NCBI GenBank assembly: GCA_963793825.1
Contig: CAWCBE010000014.1
Span: 186,001 to 250,000, forward strand
DNA length: 64,000 bases
Reading direction: 5' to 3'
Source: RYN-230 sp963793825
GTDB lineage: Bacteria > Actinomycetota > Actinomycetes > Streptosporangiales > Streptosporangiaceae
Made by a program: the position numbers and the translations under genes. The number at the start of each line of letters is the position of its first letter. Within the stretch, counting starts at the first letter, position 1. The notes under the pieces were generated by a model. It saw only the letters and a program-made list of their open reading frames with translations, made no database searches and was not told the origin of the DNA. This document shows positions 42,207 through 53,740 of this stretch, piece by piece.

Positions 42207-43359
42207 CACGGTCCTCCCCCGCGTAGACGAACCGGTCCTCAGCGAACTCCGTGACCAGAGCGTCCACCACGTCCGTCAGCCCCCCGCCAGTTGCTAGCAC
42301 GGCACGCTGCCGCTCATACGAGGCGCCGGTGTCCAGCACCTCACTCGCTACCGTCAGCTCGTCCAGGCAACCGAGCCGCTGGGCCACCGGCTGCAACTCC
42401 TGCACCAGCTCGTACAGCTCATCACGCAGCGGTGCGGTGGCGCCCGCGGCATCGGTGATCACGATGGCATCGAGGCCGTACCGCGTCGCGCGCCACTTGT
42501 TGTCCCGGACCACCCACGATGGCTGGGTGGGCAGCTGGTACCCGCGGTCGAGCTGGCTGTCGAGCAACTGCACCAGGCTCTGCGACAAGGCTCCGACCAT
42601 GCCAACCTCGCGCAGTGTGGGAACCCCGTCGAACATCCTGATTTCGATCGTGCCAAAATCAGGATGTGGGCGGACATCCCACCACACTTCCTTGATGCTC
42701 CGGATGGTCCCGGCTCGCATCAGCGTGTCCATGTACTCCTCGAACTCAGTCCAGTCCGCAAGCAAATGCGGCGGTCCTGCGGTCGGTAGCCCACCAAAGA
42801 TGACCGCCCTGCTCGATGCGAGCCCGGTGTCGTGCCCACCCCAGAACGGGCTCGACGCGGTCAGCGCCAGGAAATGCGGCAGATAGGCGGCCAGAGCGTT
42901 GACGATCGGAATCGCCTTGCTGCCATCCCGTAGCCCCACGTGGACATGGACACCAAAGGTCTGGATCCTGCGGGCTAGCCACTGCATCTGCTCGACGAGT
43001 TCCGCATAGCGCTGAATGGGCGCCATCTTTGCATCCCGCCAGTCACTGACGGGATGAGTTCCGGCGCAGGCCAGCATCGTACCGCGCATATCCGTGATCC
43101 GCTGAAGTTGAGCAATTGTCGCGGTCAGGTCGGCCACCGCCTCGGACACCGTGCTGCACACCCCGGTTACCACCTCGACGGCGGACTGCATCAGCTCATC
43201 GTGGACCTTCTGCTCGTCAGCCGCGCCGCCCGGTGCGCGCAGGGCGGTGATCACCTCCCGGGCGTCCTGGCGCAGCAGCCTGCTCGCCGCATCGATCAAC
43301 TGCAGCTCCCACTCGATGCCGAGCGTCGCACCCCGGGACGGATTCCACCAGATGGCCAT
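42193..43359 (-). CDS. Carboxylate-amine ligase, GCS2 (YbdK) family
   Basis: 388 residues. Glutamate-cysteine-ligase type 2 fold: TLGIEWELQLID near the start, FGVHVHVGLRDG in the middle, IEIRMFDGVPTLREV later. It joins a carboxylate (often glutamate) to an amine using ATP; the amine is unknown. By eye its DNA is more A/T-rich than its neighbours (for example around 42650 and 43090), which could reflect a different origin; I did not compute it. ATG 43359 has AAGGAG upstream. It is coupled to the M20 amidohydrolase, a make-and-break pairing for an amide-linked compound. Confidence 0.88.
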   Translation of the reverse strand: MAIWWNPSRGATLGIEWELQLIDAASRLLRQDAREVITALRAPGGAADEQKVHDELMQSAVEVVTGVCSTVSEAVADLTATIAQLQRITDMRGTMLACAGTHPVSDWRDAKMAPIQRYAELVEQMQWLARRIQTFGVHVHVGLRDGSKAIPIVNALAAYLPHFLALTASSPFWGGHDTGLASSRAVIFGGLPTAGPPHLLADWTEFEEYMDTLMRAGTIRSIKEVWWDVRPHPDFGTIEIRMFDGVPTLREVGMVGALSQSLVQLLDSQLDRGYQLPTQPSWVVRDNKWRATRYGLDAIVITDAAGATAPLRDELYELVQELQPVAQRLGCLDELTVASEVLDTGASYERQRAVLATGGGLTDVVDALVTEFAEDRFVYAGEDRDAGP

Positions 43360-43503
43360 GGACTGGCTCCTTGCTCGTCGGGTTGCGTTGGCCAGCCCCC
43401 CGCCGGAGCACTGCTACTCACTGCCGGGTCCCGGGTAACGGTGCGTGAGGACGGCCGGGCAGCCTGGCCGGCGCGGATCGCGTCAGCATCCGGTCCCGCC
43501 CGG

Positions 43504-45084
<1,581 letters not shown>

Positions 45085-45090
45085 GACCCA

Positions 45091-45096
45091 AGGTTA
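45091..45096 (-). promoter_or_regulatory. -10 element of the mutase gene (leaderless)
   Basis: TAACCT, 6 nt before the ATG at 45084. Confidence 0.55.
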
Positions 45097-46445
45097 AGCG
45101 CCAGCCGCGCAGAAAGCCTACGAGAGTTTTCCCACATGTGCCGGGCCGGATCAGGCATCTGCGGGATGCCACTGTGAGTGACGTATTCCACCTGCTTAAC
45201 TACTCCTCGTGACTCATTGGGGAGCGGGTGCTCGCCCCGCCGCCGCGGCCGTGGCCCGGATGCTCGCGGCGTGCGCGGCCCTGGGGCTCGCCGTGGCGGC
45301 CGCGGCCCCGCCCGCCCTGGCCTTCGGGCCCCCGGTGCCGGGTGTCCCGGTGCCCGGCGGCCCCGTATCCAGCCATTCCGGGCAGCACGGCCCCGCGGCT
45401 GACCGCCCCGCTGCGGGGCGCCCCGGGCGGCACGGCGCCGCGGCTCGCGGCCCGGTGATCGGCGGCCCGCGGCTCGCCAGCCAGGGCATCGTGGTCAGCT
45501 ACCCGGCCCGGGGCGCCCGGCGGCTGCCCGCCGTGCCCGCCGCCGGGTACCTGGTCGCTGACGCGGGGACGGGCGCCGTGCTCGCCGCCAGGGACCCGCA
45601 CGGGCGCTTCCGGCCGGCCGGCACGCTGCAGATCCTGGCCGCTGACACGCTTATACCGGTGCTGCGCCCAGGCACGGCCGTGGCCGCCTCCCGGGCGGCG
45701 GCCCGCGCCGGGCCGGGCCGGGTGGGGCTGCTGGCTGGCCGTCGTTACCGGGTGCCCGACCTGTTCCGGGCCATGCTGCTGGCCTCGGCCGATGACGCCG
45801 CCCTCGCGCTGGCCGAGGCCACCGGCTCCGGCCGCCGCGGCGTAGCCATGATGAACACCGAGGCGCGCCACCTGCGGGCGGACGACACGGTGGCCAGGCG
45901 GCCGGACGGGCTGAACGCCAGGGGCCAGCGCAGTTCCCCCTATGACCTCGCGCTCTTCGCCCGCCAGGCGCTGGCCCTCCCGGCGCTGATGCGGATCGAG
46001 GCGGAGCGGACGGCCACCTTCCCGCTCTCCCGGCGGCACCTGGTGACCTTGCACAACCAGAACACGATGCTGGGCAGCTACCCCGGCGACCTGGGCGGCA
46101 AGATCGGCTGGACGGCGGCGTCGCAGGCCACGTTCATCGGCTGGGCGCGGCGGCACGGGCACACCCTCATCGTGACGATCATGCACTGCACCCCGCGGAC
46201 CGAGATGACCGCCGCCACCAGGCTGCTGAACTGGGGATTCGCTGTGGACGGGCGGGTCAGGCCGGCCGGCATCCTGGTCCGCCCGCGGTCCAGCCCCGGG
46301 CCGGGACGCAGCGCCGTGGTGCGGCCGCTGCCCGCGGCGGTGCCGGTGGCCGCGGGGCGCCCCCGGGGGTTCCCGGCCGTCACGGTGGCGGCCGGCGCCG
46401 GCGTGCTGCTGGCCCTGCTGGTGGCCGGCGGCATCGCGCTGGCCG

Positions 46446-47456
<1,011 letters not shown>

Positions 47457-47462
47457 GCGGCT

Positions 47463-47468
47463 AGCCTA
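47463..47468 (-). promoter_or_regulatory. -10 element of trpS (leaderless)
   Basis: TAGGCT, 6 nt before the ATG at 47456. Confidence 0.6.
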
Positions 47469-47527
47469 ATCCGGGGGGACGACCCCCTGTACCCTCCGTG
47501 ATCACCGGCTCGGCGAGACCCACCTCC

Positions 47528-47595
47528 AGCGGGCCTCCCCTCCCCGGTCTATAGTGCGGCGAGCGGGCCTCCCCTCCCCGGTCTATAGTGCGGCG
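47528..47595 (-). repeat. Perfect 34-bp tandem duplication upstream of trpS
   Basis: Units 47528-47561 and 47562-47595 are identical. On the minus strand each has ACTATAGA followed by a GGGGAGGGGAGG run, resembling a -10 element and a ribosome-binding site. It lies between the glpD stop and trpS. Confidence 0.9.
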
Positions 47596-47600
47596 GCCGG

Positions 47601-49328
47601 TTAGCTGATGACCGGGACGATGTCCGGGGCGTCGAGCAGCAGCGCGTCCGCGGCCTGGTCGGTGGGTGCCTCCTGGGAGGCCCGCTCAGCGGCGATCATC
47701 GCCTCGTAGTAGCCGACTTCCCGGGCCACCTGGCGGTCATCCCAGCCGAGCGGCCCGGCCATCAGGGCCGCGGCCTCCGCCGCCGCGGACAGGCCCCGGT
47801 CCCAGGTCTCGATGGAGATGTGCGTCCGGCGGGCCAGCACGTCATCGAGGTGGCGGGCACCCTCGTGCGAGGCCGCGTAGCCGATCTCCGCGCGCAGGTA
47901 GTCCTCGGCCCCGGCCAGCGGCCGGCCCAGGTCCGGCTCGGCCGCGATGAGGTCCAGGATCTCGGTGGCCAGTGCGCCGTACCGGCGCAGCAGGTGCTCA
48001 ATCCGGGCCACGTGCAGGCCGGAGGACCGGGCCAGCCGGTGCCGCGCGTTCCACAGCGGGAGGTAGCCGTCGGCCCCGGCCAGCGGCACCTCGTGGGTGC
48101 ATGAGTCGGGCACCCGCCAGTCCAGCCCGTGCGCCACCGCGTCCACCGCGTCCCGGGCCATCAGCCGGTAGGTGGTGTACTTGCCCCCGGCGATCATCAC
48201 CAGCCCGGGCACCGGGTGGGCCACCACGTGCTCCCGGGACAGCTGGGAGGTGGAGTCCGACTCGCCGGCCAGCAGCGGCCGCAGCCCGGCGTAAACCCCG
48301 GCCACGTCCTCCCGGCTGAGCGGCACGGCCAGCACCCGGTTGACCTGGGCCAGCACGTAGTCGATGTCGGCCCGGCTGGCGGCCGGGTGGGCCTTGTCCA
48401 GGGTCCACTCGGTGTCCGTGGTGCCGACGATCCAGTGCCGTCCCCACGGGATGATGAACAGCACGCTGGACGGGGTGCGCATGATGATGCCGGTGCGGGA
48501 CTGGATCCGGTCCCGCGGCACGACCAGGTGCACGCCCTTGGAGGCCCGGATGTTGATCACCCCGCGGCCGCCCACCATGGCCTGCACGTCGTCGGTCCAC
48601 ACCCCCGTGGCGTTGACCACCTGCTGGGCGCGGATCTGCAGTTCCTTGCCGGTCTCCAGGTCCACGGCGCGCACCCCGGTCACCCGCTCGCCCTCCCGCA
48701 GGAAGCCGGTGACCTGAGTCCGGGAGGCGATATGGGCCCCGAAGCTGGCCGCCGTGCGGACCAGGCCGACCACGAACCGGGCGTCGTCCACTTGCGCGTC
48801 CCAGTACTGCAGCGCCCCGGTGATCGCGGACCGCTTGAGGGCCGGCGCCAGCTGGAGCGCCCCCCGCTTGGTCAGCTGCTGGTGCCCGGGCAGTCCCCGC
48901 GGCTGGCCAAGCGAGAAGCCGAGCACGTCGTAGGCGGTCACCCCGGTACCGACGTAGGCCCGTTCCCACAGGTGATGGGTGAGCGGGAAGAGGAAAGGCA
49001 CCGGCCGGACCAGGTGCGGGGCGATCCGCTGCAGCAGCAGCGCCCGCTCGGTGAGGGCCTCACGGACCAGGCTCACGTTGAGCTGCTCGAGATAGCGCAG
49101 GCCGCCGTGGATCAGCTTGCTGGACCGCGACGAGGTGCCCGACGCGAAGTCCCGGGCCTCGACCAGGCCGACGGACAGGCCGCGGGTCACCGCGTCCAGG
49201 GCGACGCCCGCACCGACCACCCCGCCGCCCACCACGAGTACCTGTAGCTCGTCCCGGGTCAGCGCGGCCAGGGCAGCGGCCCGCCCGGCCGGGTCCAGCT
49301 GTGCGCTCTGGATCCCCCCGGCCATCAC
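47601..49328 (-). CDS. glpD: Glycerol-3-phosphate dehydrogenase (FAD-dependent)
   Basis: 575 residues. It oxidises glycerol 3-phosphate to dihydroxyacetone phosphate and passes electrons to quinone at the membrane. FAD motif VVGGGVVGAGVALDAVTRG, the family pattern SSKLIHGGLRYLEQ, and the C-terminal domain with EILDLIAAEPDLG. GTG at 49328 is followed by ATG at 49325; TAACGT 7 nt before the GTG supports the former as a leaderless start. No glycerol kinase or facilitator gene is adjacent. Confidence 0.95.
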   Translation of the reverse strand: MMAGGIQSAQLDPAGRAAALAALTRDELQVLVVGGGVVGAGVALDAVTRGLSVGLVEARDFASGTSSRSSKLIHGGLRYLEQLNVSLVREALTERALLLQRIAPHLVRPVPFLFPLTHHLWERAYVGTGVTAYDVLGFSLGQPRGLPGHQQLTKRGALQLAPALKRSAITGALQYWDAQVDDARFVVGLVRTAASFGAHIASRTQVTGFLREGERVTGVRAVDLETGKELQIRAQQVVNATGVWTDDVQAMVGGRGVINIRASKGVHLVVPRDRIQSRTGIIMRTPSSVLFIIPWGRHWIVGTTDTEWTLDKAHPAASRADIDYVLAQVNRVLAVPLSREDVAGVYAGLRPLLAGESDSTSQLSREHVVAHPVPGLVMIAGGKYTTYRLMARDAVDAVAHGLDWRVPDSCTHEVPLAGADGYLPLWNARHRLARSSGLHVARIEHLLRRYGALATEILDLIAAEPDLGRPLAGAEDYLRAEIGYAASHEGARHLDDVLARRTHISIETWDRGLSAAAEAAALMAGPLGWDDRQVAREVGYYEAMIAAERASQEAPTDQAADALLLDAPDIVPVIS

Positions 49329-49335
49329 ACGCCGA

Positions 49336-49341
49336 ACGTTA
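49336..49341 (-). promoter_or_regulatory. -10 element of glpD (leaderless)
   Basis: TAACGT, 7 nt before the GTG at 49328. Confidence 0.5.
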
Positions 49342-49352
49342 GCATCGCGTGG

Positions 49353-50480
49353 CTACCGCCGCGGCGGTGCGTTCGGGGTGACCGCGACCTCCACCCGCTG
49401 GAACTCCTTGAGGTCGGAATAGCCCGAGGTGGCCATGGTGCGGCGGAGGGCGCCGATCAGGTTCAGCGAGCCGTCCGGGACGTCGGACGGGCCGTGCAGG
49501 ATCTGCCGCACCGGGCCGACCGTGCCCACCTTGACGCGGGCGCCCCGGGGCAGGTCCGGGTGGTGCGCCTCGCTGCCCCAGTGGTAGCCACGGCCGGGCG
49601 CCTCGGCCGCCCGGGCGAACGGCGAGCCCACCATCACCGCGTCCGCGCCGCAGGCCAGCGCCTTGGCGATGTCCCCGCTCCGGGTCATCCCGCCGTCCGC
49701 GATCACGTGCACGTAGCGGCCGCCCGATTCGTCCAGGTACTCCCGCCGCGCCGCGGCCACGTCGGCGATCGCGGTGGCCATCGGCACCGCCACGCCGAGC
49801 ACCGCCGCGGTGGTGTGCCCCGACCCGCCGCCGAACCCGACCAGCACGCCGGCCGCGCCGGTGCGCATCAGGTGCAGCGCCGCGGTGTACGTGGCACATC
49901 CGCCGACGATCACCGGCACGTCAAGCTCGTAGATGAACTGCTTCAGGTTGAGCGGCTCGGCCCGGCCGGACACATGCTCAGCGGACACCGTGGTACCGCG
50001 GATCACGAAGATGTCCACGCCCGCGTCGACTACGGTCTTGTAATAGCGCACGGTCCGCTGGGGCGACAGCCTCGCCGCGGTCGTCACGCCGGTGGAGCGG
50101 ATCTCCTCGATACGCTGCCCGATCAGCTCTTCCTTGATCGGCTCGGCGTAGATCTCCTGCAGCCGCCGGGTGCCGGACTCCTCGCTCAGCGCGGCGATCT
50201 CGGCCAGGACGGGCTCCGGGTCCGGGTACCGGGTCCACAGCCCTTCCAGGTCGAGCACGGCTAGCCCGCCCAGGCTGCCGATCTGCGCGGCCATGGCCGG
50301 CGAGACGACGCTGTCCATCGGCGAGACCACCAGCGGCATCTCGAACCGGTAGGCATCGATCTGCCAGGCCACCGAGACCTCCTCGGGGTCCCGGGTGCGC
50401 CGGGACGGCACGATGCCGATCTCGTCGAGGGGGTAGGCCCGGCGGCCGCTCTTGCCACGGCCGATCTCCACCGCGGTCAT
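49353..50480 (-). CDS. guaB3: GuaB3-family IMP dehydrogenase-related protein
   Basis: 375 residues, TIM barrel of the IMPDH/GMPR superfamily without CBS domains. The loop that carries the catalytic Cys in true IMPDH reads GVLVGFGGGSGHTT here, so the classical mechanism is not available. In actinobacteria this paralogue always follows guaB; GuaB3 proteins have recently been linked to GMP-reductase-like or IMPDH-like roles in different groups, and I cannot decide here. The ATG overlaps the guaB stop by a single base (TGATG). Confidence 0.9.
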   Translation of the reverse strand: MTAVEIGRGKSGRRAYPLDEIGIVPSRRTRDPEEVSVAWQIDAYRFEMPLVVSPMDSVVSPAMAAQIGSLGGLAVLDLEGLWTRYPDPEPVLAEIAALSEESGTRRLQEIYAEPIKEELIGQRIEEIRSTGVTTAARLSPQRTVRYYKTVVDAGVDIFVIRGTTVSAEHVSGRAEPLNLKQFIYELDVPVIVGGCATYTAALHLMRTGAAGVLVGFGGGSGHTTAAVLGVAVPMATAIADVAAARREYLDESGGRYVHVIADGGMTRSGDIAKALACGADAVMVGSPFARAAEAPGRGYHWGSEAHHPDLPRGARVKVGTVGPVRQILHGPSDVPDGSLNLIGALRRTMATSGYSDLKEFQRVEVAVTPNAPPRR

Positions 50481-51970
50481 CAGCGCGAGCGCCTGGTGTA
50501 GTTGGGGGCCTCCGCCGTCATTTCGATGTCGTGCGGATGGCTCTCGGCCAGGCCCGCCGCGGTGATCTGGGTGAACCTGGCTTCCTGGAGCTCGCCGATG
50601 CTCCCCGCGCCGCAGTAGCCCATCGCCGCGCGCAGCCCGCCGACCAGCTGGTTGGCCACGGCGGCCAGCGGGCCGCGGTAGGGCACCTGGCCCTCGATCC
50701 CCTCCGGGACCAGCTTGTCCTCGCGCAGCACGTCGTCCTGGAAGTACCGGTCCTTGGAGTAGGACCGGCCGCGCTCGGTGTTGCGCATGGCGCCCAGCGA
50801 GCCCATCCCCCGGTACAGCTTGTACTGCTTGCCGTGGATGAACACCATCTCGCCCGGTCCCTCTTCGCAGCCGGCCAGCAGGCTGCCGAGCATGACGGTG
50901 TCCGCGCCCGCGGCGATGGCCTTGGCGATGTCCCCTGAGTGCTGCAGCCCGCCGTCCCCGATGAGCGGCACACCCGCCGCCCGGGCCGCCTGCGCTGCCT
51001 CATAGATGGCGGTCACCTGGGGGACCCCGACACCGGCCACCACCCGGGTGGTGCAGATGGACCCGGGCCCGACGCCGACCTTGACCCCGTCGGCACCCGC
51101 GTCGATGAGTGCCTGCGCGCCCGCCCGGCTGGCCACGTTCCCGCCGATGACCTCGACCCGCAGGTTCCCCTTCAGCTGCGCGACCATGTCGAGCACGGCC
51201 TGGGCATGACCGTGCGCGGTATCCACGATCAGGAAGTCGGCCCCCGCCTCGGCCAGGGCCTGGGCGCGGTACTTGGCATCCTCGCCCACACCGACGGCGG
51301 CCCCGACGACCAGCCGCCCCTCCGCATCCTTGGTGGCGTTCGGGAACTTCTCGCTCTTGGTGAAGTCCTTGACCGTGATCAGGCCGCGCAGCCGGCCGTC
51401 CGGATCGACCAGCGGAAGCTTCTCCACCTTGTGCTGGCGCAGCAACGCGAAGGCGCCCTCCCTGGATACTCCGACCGGCGCGGTAACTAGCGGCATGGGG
51501 GTCATCACGTCCGCGACCCGGCGGCTGTGGTCACTGACGAACCGGATGTCCCGGTTCGTGACGATGCCGAGCAGCACACCGTCCGGGCTGGTCACCGGGA
51601 CACCGGAGATACGGAACCGGGCACAGAGCCGGTCCACGTCGGCCACCGTGGCGTCCGGGCCGCAGGTCACCGGATTGGTGATCATCCCGGCCTCGGACCG
51701 CTTCACCATGTCCACCTGCTGCGCCTGGTCCTCCACGGACAGGTTCCGGTGCAGCACCCCGGCCCCGCCGATGCGGGCCATGGCGATGGCCATCCGCGCC
51801 TCGGTCACGGTGTCCATGGCCGAGGAGAGCAGCGGGACGTTGAGCGTGAGCCGCCGGCTGAGCCGGGCCGTGGTGTCCGCCTCGCCCGGCATGACCTCGG
51901 AGTGGGCGGGCAGCAACAGCACATCGTCGAAGGTGAGGGCCGGGGGGGCGAACTTGCCGTCGTCGCTCAT
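50480..51970 (-). CDS. guaB: Inosine-5'-monophosphate dehydrogenase
   Basis: 496 residues. It converts IMP to XMP with NAD+, the committed step to guanine nucleotides. The catalytic Cys loop is GVGPGSICTTRVV. The two CBS domains sit at about residues 95-205 (NPVTCGPDATVADV, VADVMTPMPLVTA). The flap region has GRSYSKDRYFQDD. Start ATG has GGAAGG upstream. Operon with guaB3. Confidence 0.97.
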   Translation of the reverse strand: MSDDGKFAPPALTFDDVLLLPAHSEVMPGEADTTARLSRRLTLNVPLLSSAMDTVTEARMAIAMARIGGAGVLHRNLSVEDQAQQVDMVKRSEAGMITNPVTCGPDATVADVDRLCARFRISGVPVTSPDGVLLGIVTNRDIRFVSDHSRRVADVMTPMPLVTAPVGVSREGAFALLRQHKVEKLPLVDPDGRLRGLITVKDFTKSEKFPNATKDAEGRLVVGAAVGVGEDAKYRAQALAEAGADFLIVDTAHGHAQAVLDMVAQLKGNLRVEVIGGNVASRAGAQALIDAGADGVKVGVGPGSICTTRVVAGVGVPQVTAIYEAAQAARAAGVPLIGDGGLQHSGDIAKAIAAGADTVMLGSLLAGCEEGPGEMVFIHGKQYKLYRGMGSLGAMRNTERGRSYSKDRYFQDDVLREDKLVPEGIEGQVPYRGPLAAVANQLVGGLRAAMGYCGAGSIGELQEARFTQITAAGLAESHPHDIEMTAEAPNYTRRSR

Positions 51971-52048
51971 GACACCTTCCAGGCGGTGGCTGCGGGATCC
52001 CCTCAGTCTAGAGCCGCCGGGCCGCCCAGTGCTCCGTGCCGCCTCGCA

Positions 52049-52534
52049 TCAGCGGTAGCGGCGGGACCGGGCCTGCCGAGCCCAGCCGCGGGCCACCGGG
52101 CCCCGGCCCCGGCCCCCGGCCCCGCGGGACAGCCGGGCCACCATGCTGGCGGTGATCAGGCTGGTCGTCCCGGCCAGGCCAGCCACGACCGCCCCGGCCA
52201 CCGCGGCCCGGACCCAGTCCGCCAGGCCGCGGGACGGCGCGCCCGCCACGGCTTCCCCCACGGCCGCCAGCCTCGGGGCCATGGCCGGCTGGTCCTTGAC
52301 GGCGGGCACGTCCACGTCGGCTGACAGCGCGGCCAGCAGCGCGGCCGCCGGATCATCGAGCGATACCAGCCCGGCGGCCCCCCGGGCCGCAAGCCGGTTG
52401 ACGAGCTCCTCAGACCGCCGGATCTCGCTCAGATCGACAGCCCCATGTCCCGTCCCGCCTGGGCCTCCCCGCCTGCGAGTGAACTCCAGGCCGGGGGTGA
52501 GGCCAGGCGCCCCGGGTCCGCGCCCCGTGATCAC
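52049..52534 (-). CDS. Putative anti-sigma factor (RsdA-like) membrane protein
   Basis: 161 residues. The N-terminal half holds an acidic helical stretch, DLSEIRRSEELVNRL to DPAAALLAALSADVDVP, that resembles the sigma-binding end of RsdA. One membrane segment (VRAAVAGAVVAGLAGTTSLI) and a basic tail follow. GTG at 52534 overlaps the sigma-factor stop as GTGA. Position (sigD - rsdA - guaB) matches the actinobacterial sigD locus. Assigned from context plus weak similarity; it could be another small membrane protein. Confidence 0.65.
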   Translation of the reverse strand: MITGRGPGAPGLTPGLEFTRRRGGPGGTGHGAVDLSEIRRSEELVNRLAARGAAGLVSLDDPAAALLAALSADVDVPAVKDQPAMAPRLAAVGEAVAGAPSRGLADWVRAAVAGAVVAGLAGTTSLITASMVARLSRGAGGRGRGPVARGWARQARSRRYR

Positions 52535-53433
52535 GCAATCGACTCCTCGACCGCGATCGCCCGGAGCCGGGCTAGCGCCCGGTGCTGGGCAACCCGCACC
52601 GCTCCTGCTGACATACCTAGTACGTTACCCGTTTCCTCGGCGGACAGACCCGTCACAACGCGTAGTATTAGCAGCTCACGCAGGCGAGTTGGCAGCTGGG
52701 CGAGGAGCGCTCTGGCCCGTTCCGCCTCAATGTAGGCCACCACGGTCTCTTCCGGGCCGGGGTGGTCGTCCGGGCCATCAGGCAGATCCTCGAACGGCAC
52801 CGCGAGCCGGGAGGCGTTGCGCACCGCGTCGGCCACCTTGTGCGAGGCGATGCCGAAGACGAAGGACGCGAACGGACGGCCCACGTCCCGGTAACGGGGC
52901 AGCGCGGACAGCACCGCCAGGCAGACTTCCTGGGCCACGTCGTCCGCCACGTAGTAGTGGCCGGCCACCCGGCCGAGCCGGGCACGGCAGTACCGCACCA
53001 CCATGGGCCGGATCCGCTGCAGCAGCGCCTCGATCGCGCCAGGATGGCCGCGCACCGCCAGGGTGGCCAGGTCGGCGACGCTGCCCGGCCCGGAACCCGG
53101 GCTGTCGCCCTCCGCGTCCCGCTCGCCGTCACGCTCTGGGGCTGGCGCCGCGCTGGGCGCCCCCGGGGACCGCTGGCCGGGAACCCCCCCGCCCGCCCGG
53201 GACGCCGCCGCCGCGGACCCGGGGGACCACTGCCCGGGTACCGGGCCGCCCGGGCCGGGCACCGCCCCGGACCCCGGGGACCACTGCCCGGGTACCGGGC
53301 CGCCCGCCCCGGACGCCGCCAGTCCTGCCTGGGCGGCCCCGGCCGGCCCCTGTTGGCCCGCCAGGGAGCCACCCGACACTCGCCCGCCAGATACGGCACC
53401 GCTGGTCACGGCCCGGATGCGTCCGTCGCTCAC
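52531..53433 (-). CDS. ECF-type sigma factor, SigD-like, with repetitive N-terminal extension
   Basis: 300 residues. Region 2 begins near residue 120: AIEALLQRIRPMVVRYCRARLG, then the -10-recognition segment YVADDVAQEVCLAVLSALPRY. Region 4 is at the end with the helix-turn-helix GLSAEETGNVLGMSAGAVRVAQHRALARLR. The first 115 residues are Gly/Pro/Ser-rich with a 54-bp coding repeat (PVPGQWSPGS twice) and are absent from typical SigD; a later start cannot be excluded. It is followed by a GTGA-coupled membrane protein, the usual sigma/anti-sigma layout. Confidence 0.88.
   Translation of the reverse strand: MSDGRIRAVTSGAVSGGRVSGGSLAGQQGPAGAAQAGLAASGAGGPVPGQWSPGSGAVPGPGGPVPGQWSPGSAAAASRAGGGVPGQRSPGAPSAAPAPERDGERDAEGDSPGSGPGSVADLATLAVRGHPGAIEALLQRIRPMVVRYCRARLGRVAGHYYVADDVAQEVCLAVLSALPRYRDVGRPFASFVFGIASHKVADAVRNASRLAVPFEDLPDGPDDHPGPEETVVAYIEAERARALLAQLPTRLRELLILRVVTGLSAEETGNVLGMSAGAVRVAQHRALARLRAIAVEESIA
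53225..53306 (-). repeat. 54-bp period repeat in the sigma-factor N-terminus
   Basis: A 28-bp core at 53225 recurs exactly at 53279 (period 54 bp), encoding a repeated Gly/Pro/Trp-containing segment. The frame is kept. Confidence 0.8.
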
Positions 53434-53734
53434 GTCTGCATGATGCCCACGAAATCAGGGGGTGCCCTCATGAAAGTAGGCAACAGAAAGGTCACATTGA
53501 TGTACCGCACGACCACGTTCCGAATTCTAAATTACTAAGCGTAGTCAATTGATTACTTAAAGTAATTAGGCGTCGTCGGAGTGCCCGTTTTCGCGGCTTA
53601 CCGCCGGGAACCTCAGCGTGGAACGCGGCAGGCCCCTCCGGCGGTGCCGGAGGGGCCTGTCTGCGGTGGCTGCGCCTGGCCCAGCGGCCTGGCCCAGCGC
53701 GGTGACTCAGTGCGCGTGACTCAGTGCGCGTGAC
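53434..53734. other. Intergenic region between the sigma factor and groEL, with an A/T-rich island
   Basis: 301 bp. The part 53519-53572 is strikingly A/T-rich and includes the near-perfect dyad ATTACTTAAAGTAAT (53552-53566). It is upstream of the sigma factor, so it may be its control region. A word ATTACTAAGCG at 53531 resembles ATTACTAAACG at 30144 after pccB. The rest carries the groEL terminator and a small repeat. Confidence 0.55.
53629..53659 (-). terminator. Hairpin terminator downstream of groEL
   Basis: Perfect 14-bp arms (53629-53642 and 53646-53659) with a 3-base loop, about 75 nt after the groEL stop. No T-run follows. Confidence 0.8.
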
Positions 53735-53740
53735 TCAGTG
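53702..53740 (-). repeat. 14-bp tandem repeat over the groEL stop
   Basis: GTGACTCAGTGCGC recurs from 53702 and 53716, with a third partial copy at 53730. The repeat has copied the groEL stop region, giving consecutive in-register TGA codons. Confidence 0.8.

Noticed and set aside
40971..43359. Glutathione or mycothiol synthesis operon
   Set aside because: The ligase belongs to the general GCS2/YbdK group and the partner is an M20 amidohydrolase, not a mycothiol enzyme; substrate left open.
45085..45208. Cobalamin riboswitch before the mutase gene
   Set aside because: Only about 120 bp is available, the promoter is leaderless, and no B12-box-like sequence was seen.
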